Below, in pieces: positions 1 through 7,800 of a stretch of DNA of 16,715 nucleotides. How positions within the stretch are numbered: the first letter of the stretch is position 1; the number at the start of each line of letters is the position of its first letter. The stretch spans positions 1 to 16,715 of the forward strand of contig JAJAYG010000216.1 in assembly GCA_026786335.1 (NCBI GenBank), written 5' to 3'. Made by a program: the position numbers and the translations under genes. The notes beneath the pieces were generated by a model that was not told where the DNA came from, did no database searches, and was given only the letters and a program-made list of their open reading frames with translations. This DNA is from Chitinophagales bacterium (GTDB lineage Bacteria > Bacteroidota > Bacteroidia > Chitinophagales > UBA10324).

Positions 1-2
1 AA

Positions 3-506
3 TCAATTCCACTGAACAAAGAATTAATATTCATCGGTGTTTCTTTTGGTGGAATTCTTGCGCAGGAGATTTCTAAAATTATTCCTGTTAAAAAAATTAT
101 ACTCATCTCCACCATTAAATCAGCTGCCGAAAAACCAAAATACTTTTCGTGGGTTCAAATGTTTCCGGTTTATAAAATTATTCCAACCATTCTCATTAAA
201 TACCTTGCAATTTTTATCAGTAAATTTTTTACCAATAAAAATAATGAAGAGCGGCAGCTTTTTAAGAGCATGTTAATGCAAGCCAACTCAAGGGTAATAA
301 GATATGGAATTCATGAAGTGCTGCATTGGAAACAGCAGCACCCGATTGCAAATTGCATTCACATTCATGGATCGGCAGATCACATTTTCCCAATAAAAAA
401 AATTAAAACAGATTACGTGATTGATAGCGGCTCCCACTTTATGATTATTCATCAACGAAAAGAAATTAATGCCCTCATCAATCAACTGCTCGGAAAAATT
501 ATTTAG
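3..506 (+). CDS. Alpha/beta hydrolase, C-terminal part (5' end outside window)
   Basis: This frame is open from the window edge to a TAG stop and gives 167 residues without a visible start, so the gene begins upstream. Visible residues 12-17 read GVSFGG, a nucleophile-elbow motif (G-x-S-x-G) with Ser14 as the likely catalytic serine. A late HGSADHIFP segment supplies a candidate acid, Asp126. GSHFMI near the end supplies a candidate catalytic histidine, His145. The order Ser, Asp, His and the 19-residue Asp-His spacing fit the alpha/beta hydrolase fold. Between elbow and acid lies a helical, hydrophobic cap-like stretch (about residues 50-85). The substrate cannot be told; a small cytoplasmic esterase or acyl hydrolase is plausible. 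A start at the internal ATG at 159 would lose the nucleophile and is not favoured. Confidence 0.8.
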   Translation, partial: SIPLNKELIFIGVSFGGILAQEISKIIPVKKIILISTIKSAAEKPKYFSWVQMFPVYKIIPTILIKYLAIFISKFFTNKNNEERQLFKSMLMQANSRVIRYGIHEVLHWKQQHPIANCIHIHGSADHIFPIKKIKTDYVIDSGSHFMIIHQRKEINALINQLLGKII

Positions 507-514
507 CCACTGCA

Positions 515-545
515 TTTCATTTCAATAAATATTTTTCTGAATTTG
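515..545 (+). promoter_or_regulatory. Candidate Bacteroidota promoter for the tandem AAA+ gene
   Basis: TGAATTTG at 538-545 matches the Bacteroidota -7 consensus TAnnTTTG except at one base. TTTC at 515-518, 19 bases upstream, is one base away from the -33 TTTG element. The box lies 25 bases before the ATG at 571. This is a match by eye to a degenerate consensus, with no start-site data. Confidence 0.4.
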
Positions 546-570
546 CACTTCCATATTTTTAACACCACAA

Positions 571-3186
571 ATGCCCAATCAGAATAACTATAAGTTTCGC
601 GATCTAAAAATATTTGGCCCTGCCGATCCGCTTGCCGAAGGCAAACGCAAGTATCAATCGGTATTGGAAGAATCTGAAACCACTTACATATATGCAGAGC
701 TTTCGCTATTCAATAAAAAGTTTGATGAAGAGGAGTGGAGTGTGAAAATAAATCTGAAAGCCTTTTCATCTGCCGGTAAAGAGGTTTGTGATTTAAAAGT
801 TGAACGCACCGTAAAAGCTGAAGAAAATATTGTCTACTTCCGCGAAGGGTGGGGTAATCCATCACCGGCAACATTTTGGAAAAAGGGTCAATACTATTTT
901 GAGGCATGGGTTGATGGTGAAAAAATTTCGAGTAAAACTTTTTATATTAACAATGCAGGAAAAGTTACTTCAGATGATAATCCTTATTTCAGTATTCAAT
1001 TGCTCCGTATGTACGAGGGCCCCAACAACGGCGTATATACCCCCGACCGCCGTTACCTTTCAAGGTTTGGTAAAGATGATACGCGCTTTGTGTGGGCTGA
1101 ATTGAAACTTGAAAACCTGAATATAGAGACCAATTGGCCCTGCGAAATATATTTTGATTTCTACAATGATGCGCGGCAATTGAAAGGACAGTGTACCGAA
1201 TTCTTCTTTTTTAATCCCGATCCAAATGGCATTTATACTTTAACAACAGGTTGGGGAAGCGATGGTAAGGGAACCTGGTATGCCGATAACTTTACGCTCG
1301 AAATTATTTTTATGGATCAACTCATCGCTGTTGTTCCATTTGTGGTAGACGATTATGCCGAAGATGGTGAAGTGCAGATATTGAACCAGTCACTTTATCA
1401 AAACCCTTTGGTTCCAAAACAACAAACAACAGAACCGGGAGAATCATTGGAACAGGTAGTCGAAAAACTTGACCGGCTCATAGGGCTTTCAACAATTAAA
1501 ACAAAAATTCATGAGTACATCAAGTACCTCGAGTTCCAGAAATTGAGAACAGAAAAAGGAATACTTGATACCGAAAAAATAAATCTTCATGCAGTGTTTA
1601 CCGGTAATCCCGGAACCGGAAAAACTACTGTTGCAAGACTGCTGAGCCGCATCTATGCCAAGATGGGATTGTTAAGTAAGGGACATTTGGTAGAAGTTGA
1701 CCGTGCCGATTTAGTTGCTGAATACATTGGGCAAACAGCACCTAAAACAAAAGAGATAATTAACCGCGCACGCGGCGGAGTTTTGTTTATTGATGAAGCC
1801 TATGCACTCGCAAGAAAATCGGATGACTCAAAAGACTTTGGAAGAGAAGCAATAGAAATATTAGTGAAAGAGATGAGCGATAGTGCCGGTGATTTTGCAG
1901 TGATAGTTGCGGGTTACCCAAATGAAATGAATTCATTTATTGAAAGCAACCCCGGATTAAAATCACGCTTCAACAGCTATTACGATTTTCCTGATTATCT
2001 GCCACAGGAGTTAGCTGAGATTGCTGACTATACAACAAAAGAAAAAAATCTCACCTTTTCTGTTGAAGCAAGAAAATTCCTGTATGAAAAATTAGTTGAT
2101 TCTTATAGAAACCGTGATAAAAGTTTTGGCAACGCCCGCTTAATAAACGGTTGGATAGATGAAGCAAAATTGAACCTGGGATTGCGGGTAATGCGCAGTG
2201 AAGATCCAAAATTATTGAGTAAAGAAAGTTTTTCACTCATTGAAGTGGATGACCTTAAAAAAATCTTTGCCTCGAAAGAAAAAGTGCTGCCCGATATTCC
2301 GGTTGATGAATTTTTATTGAAGGATGCACTTGCAGAATTGAATGCACTCATTGGTATGGGCAACATCAAAGCAGAAATCAATGAGATGGTAAAGCTGGTT
2401 AGGTTCTACAAAGAAGAAGGCAAAGATGTGTTGAGCAGGTTTTCATTACACAGCATTTTTATGGGAAACCCCGGAACAGGCAAAACAACAGTTGCAAGAA
2501 TTATTGCAAGAATATATAAAGCGCTTGGCTTGCTTGAGCGCGGGCACTTGGTTGAAATAGATAAGCAGGGATTGGTTGCAGGATACATTGGACAAACTGC
2601 AATTAAAACTTCTGAGGTAATTGATCGCGCTAAAGGCGGATTGCTTTTTATTGATGAAGCTTACTCATTAAGCTCGGGTTCTGCAAATGATTTTGGAAAT
2701 GAAGCAATAGAAACTTTGTTGAAGCGAATGGAAGATGAGCGCGGTCAGTTCGTGGTAATTGTTGCGGGATATACTGATAATATGCAGCGCTTTGTAGAAT
2801 CAAACCCGGGATTAAAATCACGGTTTGATAAAACTTTTATGTTCGAAGATTATTCACCCGAAGAACTTTATCAGATTGCACTTTCACTGTTGCAAAAAGA
2901 AAATTTATTACTCGATGATGAAGCCACAGATCATCTCAAAAAATATCTGCACTTCATTTATGATAAGCGTAATAAATATTTTGGCAATGGAAGAGAGGTA
3001 AGAAAAGTAATTGAAGAAGTAATTAAAAATCGCGACTTGCGATTGGCTTCAATTCCAAAAGAAGAAAGAGCAGTTGCCATGCAAACCAAAATTATTTTAG
3101 CCGACATAGAAGAATTCAAACTCGCCGAGCAGAATTCTGATACAAGAAAGAGAATTGGGTTTACGCTGCCGGGAAAAGATAATTAA
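571..3186 (+). CDS. Tandem CbxX/CfxQ-type AAA+ ATPase with duplicated N-terminal beta-rich modules
   Basis: This 871-residue protein has four apparent modules and no signal peptide, so it is probably cytoplasmic. Two AAA+ cores are clear. Walker A is GNPGTGKT at residues 345-352 and again at 632-639. Walker B is FIDEA, with Asp408/Glu409 and Asp695/Glu696. NPGLKSRF at 460-467 and 745-752 carries a likely arginine finger (Arg466, Arg751). Each core is preceded by the LIG(L/M)xxIK segment typical of the CbxX/CfxQ/SpoVK family, whose members remodel protein complexes (CbbX reactivates Rubisco). The N-terminal ~270 residues are beta-rich and repeat at a 134-residue offset. I do not recognise them as a named domain; they may be substrate or partner binding. 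The target is unknown. The gene stands alone between a hydrolase gene and a small membrane peptide, so context does not reveal its job. Confidence 0.9.
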   Translation: MPNQNNYKFRDLKIFGPADPLAEGKRKYQSVLEESETTYIYAELSLFNKKFDEEEWSVKINLKAFSSAGKEVCDLKVERTVKAEENIVYFREGWGNPSPATFWKKGQYYFEAWVDGEKISSKTFYINNAGKVTSDDNPYFSIQLLRMYEGPNNGVYTPDRRYLSRFGKDDTRFVWAELKLENLNIETNWPCEIYFDFYNDARQLKGQCTEFFFFNPDPNGIYTLTTGWGSDGKGTWYADNFTLEIIFMDQLIAVVPFVVDDYAEDGEVQILNQSLYQNPLVPKQQTTEPGESLEQVVEKLDRLIGLSTIKTKIHEYIKYLEFQKLRTEKGILDTEKINLHAVFTGNPGTGKTTVARLLSRIYAKMGLLSKGHLVEVDRADLVAEYIGQTAPKTKEIINRARGGVLFIDEAYALARKSDDSKDFGREAIEILVKEMSDSAGDFAVIVAGYPNEMNSFIESNPGLKSRFNSYYDFPDYLPQELAEIADYTTKEKNLTFSVEARKFLYEKLVDSYRNRDKSFGNARLINGWIDEAKLNLGLRVMRSEDPKLLSKESFSLIEVDDLKKIFASKEKVLPDIPVDEFLLKDALAELNALIGMGNIKAEINEMVKLVRFYKEEGKDVLSRFSLHSIFMGNPGTGKTTVARIIARIYKALGLLERGHLVEIDKQGLVAGYIGQTAIKTSEVIDRAKGGLLFIDEAYSLSSGSANDFGNEAIETLLKRMEDERGQFVVIVAGYTDNMQRFVESNPGLKSRFDKTFMFEDYSPEELYQIALSLLQKENLLLDDEATDHLKKYLHFIYDKRNKYFGNGREVRKVIEEVIKNRDLRLASIPKEERAVAMQTKIILADIEEFKLAEQNSDTRKRIGFTLPGKDN

Positions 3187-3214
3187 AACAAAAACTGTGT
3201 TTCCTTTTCAATAT

Positions 3215-3222
3215 TATATTTG
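3215..3222 (+). promoter_or_regulatory. Perfect -7 box (TAnnTTTG) upstream of the His-rich micropeptide
   Basis: TATATTTG matches the Bacteroidota -7 consensus TAnnTTTG at every defined position and is followed by GC, as at other candidates in this window. It lies 21 bases before the ATG at 3244. No convincing -33 TTTG is seen at the usual spacing, so it is a half-supported promoter. Confidence 0.4.
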
Positions 3223-3243
3223 CAGCATTCAAAAAAATAATTC

Positions 3244-3402
3244 ATGCTTCCACTCGTAATTCTGTTCCCTATTTTTGTAATTGTTATTTGTGTTGTCGGC
3301 ATCACAATTTTTTCAATCCTCATTTTCTCGGGTTGGGAAAAAACATTACACCACCACGACGAAGATCATTCGCATAGTGATTCATCACACACACACCACT
3401 AA
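3244..3402 (+). CDS. Small membrane protein with histidine-rich C-terminal tail
   Basis: This ATG frame encodes 52 residues and ends in TAA. Residues 2-29 are almost entirely hydrophobic (LPLVILFPIFVIVIC onward), enough for one membrane-spanning helix. After GWEKT, the final 17 residues (36-52) contain eight histidines and four acidic residues, starting HHHDEDHSH and ending HTHH. That tail could bind a divalent metal, but this is inference only. Evidence that the gene is real is the clean hydrophobic-then-polar pattern, a full-consensus -7 box 21 bases upstream, and placement in an otherwise empty gap. It follows the AAA+ gene by 57 bases and runs tail-to-tail into the minus-strand gene ending at 3410. 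I know no family for it. Chance coding cannot be excluded at this length. Confidence 0.55.
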   Translation: MLPLVILFPIFVIVICVVGITIFSILIFSGWEKTLHHHDEDHSHSDSSHTHH

Positions 3403-3409
3403 GTAGTTT

Positions 3410-3811
3410 TTATTTTACTGCGGGCTTTATTAAAACACCGCTATAGGTGTAATTAATTCTCGATTGGCCGTCTTTGCTCCAAACAACAGTGCCTTCAATA
3501 CGGTCACCTGTTACTTTGCCCTGCCAACTCATTGTTCCTTCTTTATCGCTCTTGCAATAGGCTGCCCAAGTCGACATACCCGCAGCATTTTTTGCCTGGT
3601 AAGCAGTTGAAGTAAAACCATATTGATGGCAATCGAGCGGATCCACCATTCCTTTTTCAAATACTAAAGTTTCTTTAGAATCAAGCTTTCCATCTTTCAT
3701 AAGTTCAATGGCAAATGACTTTCCATCAAGCGCTCCAACAATTTGCTGTGCTTTAATTGCGGTGAATGAAAGAATAAGTGTGAATGTAAAAATGAGTGTT
3801 AGCGTTTTCAT
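3410..3811 (-). CDS. Small secreted protein of unknown function
   Basis: The minus-strand gene encodes 133 residues. It starts with a typical signal peptide (MKTLTLIFTFTLILSFTAIKA, one Lys then a hydrophobic core), probably cut after Ala21 before QQ, so the mature protein should be periplasmic or exported. No lipobox cysteine is present. The mature part, about 112 residues, alternates short hydrophobic and polar stretches with many Gly, Thr and aromatic residues. This suggests a small all-beta fold (a lipocalin-like barrel is one option). Two cysteines, Cys61 and Cys86, could form a disulfide. No catalytic motif is recognised. The gene has its own candidate promoter and converges on the small plus-strand peptide gene with only 7 bases between stop codons. 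Confidence 0.8.
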   Translation of the reverse strand: MKTLTLIFTFTLILSFTAIKAQQIVGALDGKSFAIELMKDGKLDSKETLVFEKGMVDPLDCHQYGFTSTAYQAKNAAGMSTWAAYCKSDKEGTMSWQGKVTGDRIEGTVVWSKDGQSRINYTYSGVLIKPAVK

Positions 3812-3829
3812 TGTAGTTAATTTTGCGAA

Positions 3830-3859
3830 CGAATTTAGAACTTTCCTTTCAATCTCAAT
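3830..3859 (-). promoter_or_regulatory. Candidate promoter of the small secreted protein gene
   Basis: On the minus strand, TAAATTCG (3830-3837) matches the -7 consensus TAnnTTTG except at one base. ATTG (3856-3859), 18 bases further upstream, resembles the -33 TTTG. The -7 box is 18 bases before the ATG at 3811. This is a by-eye match. Confidence 0.3.
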
Positions 3860-3916
3860 TAAGTTTCTGTTTCCTCAATAAAATCTTTCATCTTTATTAC
3901 TCAAAATTATTAAGAA

Positions 3917-4213
3917 ATGATTGTTGAAAGAAATAAATTCCGCCTCAGGTTCGGCAAAGCAAAAGAAGGCATTGCATTGTGGAAACAAATGATTGATGAA
4001 CTCAAAAAGAATGAGCGGTTCTCTTCAAAAGTGCGCTTGCTCACTAATCTTACAGGTTCATCTTACACTTTGGTAATGGAATTAGACCTTAAGGGTTTCA
4101 ACAAACTTAACCCTGCTTATTATTTCTGGAAAATAAACCGCGGAGCAAAAGAATTGTATCAGCAGTTTATTCAACTTTGCGATTCAGCCGACCAACAGTT
4201 ATATAAGATTTAA
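3917..4213 (+). CDS. Small protein, dimeric alpha-beta barrel/NIPSNAP-like, paralog 1
   Basis: The gene encodes 98 residues without a signal peptide. It opens with MIVERNKFRLRFGKAKE, then a helix-forming stretch (IALWKQMIDELKK), then a strand with RLLTNLTGSSYTLVMEL, and ends in an amphipathic helix (LYQQFIQLC). This strand-helix-strand order and size recall ferredoxin-like dimeric alpha-beta barrel proteins of the NIPSNAP/ABM kind, but that is a fold-level guess and no catalytic residues are evident. It is clearly homologous to the protein encoded at 4292-4597, sharing ERN, FGKAKE, RLLT, the GS(S/A)YT block and the LYQ.FI.LC end. It is a single-copy unit separated from its paralog by 78 bases holding a palindrome. 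Function is unknown. Confidence 0.75.
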   Translation: MIVERNKFRLRFGKAKEGIALWKQMIDELKKNERFSSKVRLLTNLTGSSYTLVMELDLKGFNKLNPAYYFWKINRGAKELYQQFIQLCDSADQQLYKI

Positions 4214-4245
4214 ATGGAAGTTTGACTAAAAAAAAATTTCTTCTT

Positions 4246-4268
4246 GCCTGCCGATGGGCATGGCAGGC
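4246..4268. repeat. GC-rich palindrome (REP-like) between the two paralogs
   Basis: GCCTGCC (4246-4252) and GGCAGGC (4262-4268) form a perfect 7-bp stem around the 9-base loop GATGGGCAT. The sequence is strikingly GC-rich within an A/T-rich gap. It could be a dispersed REP-type element of the sort seen in Bacteroidota intergenic DNA, or a hairpin ending or protecting the upstream transcript. No T-run follows directly, so a classical intrinsic terminator is less likely. Only this one copy is seen in the window. Confidence 0.6.
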
Positions 4269-4291
4269 TGGTTCTCTAAAAAAATAAAAAC

Positions 4292-4597
4292 ATGATTATT
4301 GAACGAAATATTTTTAAACTTAAATTCGGTAAAGCAAAGGAAGCCGTTGCAATATGGAAAGAGATTTTAGCCATATCAAAAGATGTTGGTGCTGCACCAG
4401 GCATACGTTTGCTCACTGACTTAAGTGGTAGCGCGTACACAAATATTCTTCCAATGAAGTTGAAAAATTTCAGCGACATCAACCCAAAAAATTATACATG
4501 GGTTATTAATCCTAAATTTCAGAAGCTGTATCAAAAATTTATTCCGCTTTGTGAATCGGGTGAAAGAACTTATTATACTGTAGCGTTTGAGTTTTAA
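4292..4597 (+). CDS. Small protein, dimeric alpha-beta barrel/NIPSNAP-like, paralog 2
   Basis: The gene encodes 101 residues with no signal peptide. It starts MIIERNIFKLKFGKAKEA and aligns along its whole length with the protein at 3917-4213, apart from a small gap after the first helix and a slightly longer C-terminus (TYYTVAFEF). Conserved blocks are the N-terminal strand, the FGKAKE turn, RLLT(D/N)L(S/T)GS, an NP..Y.W motif and the terminal LYQ.FI.LC helix. The copies have drifted considerably, so the duplication is not recent. As with its neighbour, a small dimeric alpha-beta barrel is the best structural guess. Substrate or partner is unknown. A tRNA gene follows 69 bases downstream. Confidence 0.75.
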   Translation: MIIERNIFKLKFGKAKEAVAIWKEILAISKDVGAAPGIRLLTDLSGSAYTNILPMKLKNFSDINPKNYTWVINPKFQKLYQKFIPLCESGERTYYTVAFEF

Positions 4598-4617
4598 AAT
4601 TATTTTCCGGGGTTTGT

Positions 4618-4648
4618 ATTGAATTCTGATTTGATATGCAGAAATTTG
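4618..4648 (+). promoter_or_regulatory. Candidate promoter of the tRNA-Lys gene
   Basis: GAAATTTG (4641-4648) is one base off the -7 consensus TAnnTTTG and is followed by GC. ATTG (4618-4621) lies 19 bases upstream as a -33-like element. The -7 box ends 18 bases before the mature tRNA 5' end, a sensible distance for a leader. Confidence 0.35.
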
Positions 4649-4666
4649 CGCGCCCTTAAAAATTTT

Positions 4667-4739
4667 GTCTCCGTAGCTCAGTTGGTAGAGCAGATGACTC
4701 TTAATCATCGGGTCACAGGTTCGAGCCCTGTCGGGGACA
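4667..4739 (+). tRNA. tRNA-Lys (anticodon CTT)
   Basis: The 73-base sequence folds into a full cloverleaf. The acceptor stem pairs GTCTCCG with CGGGGAC (one T-G wobble). The D arm is GCTC/GAGC around AGTTGGTA. The anticodon stem pairs GATGA with TCATC around the loop CTCTTAA, with anticodon CTT at 4700-4702 reading AAG (lysine). The T arm is ACAGG/CCTGT around TTCGAGC. The discriminator base is A4739. The following bases are CCG, so CCA is not encoded and must be added after transcription. Confidence 0.96.
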
Positions 4740-4835
4740 CCGCATAAAAACCTGAAACACCTAATCGCTATTCGCTTATTTTAGAGTATAGAAAATCATT
4801 GGGGGAACCTCTTAACCATTGAAATCCCTGTCCGA

Positions 4836-4867
4836 ATTGCTGCTACGTTAGTTCTGATTTAAATTTG
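4836..4867 (+). promoter_or_regulatory. Candidate promoter of the tamB-tamL operon
   Basis: TAAATTTG (4860-4867) matches the -7 consensus TAnnTTTG fully. ATTG (4836-4839), 20 bases upstream, is one base off the -33 TTTG. The box ends 29 bases before the GTG start at 4897. With the -33 match and full -7 match, this is the best promoter candidate in the window. Confidence 0.5.
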
Positions 4868-4896
4868 CATAATAAAATTCTTTTCCAAAACTCAGT

Positions 4897-7800
4897 GTGA
4901 ACAGCAGGAGCAAAAAAATTCTGAAAAGAATCCTAAAAATATTTGGATGGGTATTCCTGTTCCTGTTTTTGCTTGTCGCAGGTTTGGTGGTTGCGCTTCA
5001 ATTTCAGGCGACTCAAAATTATCTCACCCAAAAAGTCATTCACTTTGTTTCGGATAAAACACATACCCGTGTTAAACTTGGTGAAATCAATGTCGCATTT
5101 CCGAAATCAATAGTGCTCAAGGATTTATTTCTTGAAGATCAGCAGCATGACACCCTGCTTTACAGTCACCGGCTTGCAGTTGATATTGACATGATGAAAT
5201 TATTTTCTCATCGCATTGAATTGAACTTGATTGACATTCAAAACCTGACCAGCCATATCTCACGATCATTGCCCGACAGCAGTTTCAATTTTGATTTTCT
5301 TATCAATGCATTTATTCCAACTACACCTGTTGCAAACACGAAATCATCGTGGGAGTTTTCACTCAACAATATCAACCTCGAAAATATTTTCTTCTCCTTC
5401 AACGATGAAACAGCCGGCAGTCAAATGACTTTTAACATCGGCAATTTTAAAACGCATTTCAAAACGTTTGATCTTGATGCAATGAAATTTGACATGGGGA
5501 ATATTGATCTTGCCAATACGGTTGCTTCAATCATCCAAACCAAAGTTGCTCCTGCTGCGACGAGTGCTGATACCGCTTCCTCAAAAATGAATTATGATCT
5601 CAATATTCATAGCATCAATCTTTCAACAGTAAGTTTTCTTTTTGAAACGCCGCAGCAAAAATTGGATATGCAGGTGGGGAAAGCATCAGTTACTTCAAAC
5701 AACATCAATCTTACTCAACAAAAAATTGATTTGGAAAAATTTGAAATGAGCGACAGCAAAATTGATTTCGTAATTAATAAAATTATTACTGTGGATACTG
5801 TGGCGCAGAAAGTAAAAGATGCCGTCACTACACCATCATCAGAGACCCAACAATCACTATGGAAAGTGACACTTCAAAATCTTAATCTGAAAAACAACCA
5901 GGTTGCATTCAATAACCTCAATTACCCCGTGCTAAAGGAGGGAATGGATTTCAATCACCTGTTAATTTCAGGAATTGAAGCCGACGTAAAGCAGCTTAGC
6001 TATGATGAAAAAAATATTTCAGCAAACATCAGTGAGTTCAAATGGAAAGACCAAAGCGGATTTGAGCTAAAACATTTTCAAGCAAAAATCACTTACGATT
6101 CTTCTCATGCTGAATTGGCTGACCTTGATTTGCAAACTGCGCACAGCAATATCAGAAAATACATTTCGATAGATTACCCTTCGATTGAAACCATTGTAGA
6201 TTCTTTGGCGAATCTGAAAATCAATGCAGACTTTGATCATGCTGTGATTGGTTTAAATGATGTGCTGTTGCTGCAACCCGCGCTTGCAAAGCAGCTTCAA
6301 ATAAAAAATCCGGAAAGCCAAAGTTTTGAGATCACAGCAAAAATTAACGGCAGAGTAAAAGACATTCACATTCCCCGGTTAGAATTAACAGCCGCAAAAA
6401 ATACTACGCTGATGATGAGCGGAAATATTAAAGGACTTCCCGATGTGCAGTCAGCGTATTTTGATATTACAGTTCAAAAATTTTCTACTACCAATGTTGA
6501 CGTTCAATCATTGCTAAACTCTTCTATGCTTCCTTCCAATATCTCGGTTCCTTCTTCAATAAGTATTTCCGGCTTCTTCAAAGGGTACATTAAAAGATTT
6601 GATGGTAATGCAAATGTCAAATCTTCATTTGGAAATGCTACTGCCAAAGTGAATATGGAAAAGAATGAAGTGTACCATGCAACACTTTCATCCGACCATT
6701 TTGATTTGGCAAAGTTGCTGCGCGATACAACACTTGGTCCTGTTACGATGAATGCAACTGTGAACGGCTCCGGGTTCTCGCAAGAAACAATGAAAGGAAA
6801 TGTAGACGCAACTATTTCTCAGGTTGTTTTACGTGCTTACAATTATCACGATATAAAAGTTAAAGGAGATTTTACCGGAAATGAATTTAACGGAATTGCA
6901 GCTGTGAATGATTCGAACGTGGCGCTCACATTTAATGGTTTGCTCAATTTTGATAAGCAACATCCTTCTTACAAAGCCACGTTAAATGTTGAAGGAATGG
7001 ATTTGCAGGCACTGCACTTTACACCTGATGATTTAAGAGTGAAAGGAATATTGAATGTTGATCTTGAAGGAAAAGATTTGAATAATTTGAATGGAAATAT
7101 AACTGTAAGCAATGCAGCGATCACAAAGAATGATACCATCTATCCGGTTGATTCCTTGCTCTGCATTTTCATTTCTGATTCGGCTTCCAAGCGCATTGAA
7201 ATTCATTCACCTTTTTTAACTGCTGCTTATAAAGGAAAGATGGGCCTGGCAGATTTACCCACTGCGCTGAATCAATATTTCGACAGATATTTCGAAACAT
7301 CAGATTCAAGTTTTAAAGAACCGATAACCATACAGGATTTTACATTCGATGCAGAGTTGCGCAATACAGATCTCTACCTGTTGTTCGTGCCCGGCTTAAA
7401 GAAATTTTCAGGAGGAAAAATTTCCGGTGATTTTAAAAGTGCATCTAACCAGCTCACAATTCAGGCAAGCATTCATCAGGTTGAGTACAATAATATACTT
7501 GCTGACAGTATTCAGCTTCATCTTAATGCTGATGAATCAGCGCTTCATTTTAATACTTCACTGGAAATGATTTCAGCGAATGGATATCATCTGCTGAATC
7601 CATCTTTTTCGGGAACCGCAGCTAACAATATGGTTACCGCAGATTTTAAAGCGACTGATGAAAAGGGGGAAACGAAATATCTTTTTGCAGGAAATTTTAA
7701 AAAAGAAAATGCCAATTACCATCTCAGTTTTATTCAGGATAGCATGATTCTTAATTATCTGAAGTGGACTGTTGCACCTGATAATTATTTGGTCTTCGGA

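Noticed and set aside
4742..4835. Possible terminator after the tRNA gene
   Set aside because: No inverted repeat followed by a T-run is visible; the GGGG and CCC tracts at about 4801-4829 do not form a convincing stem.
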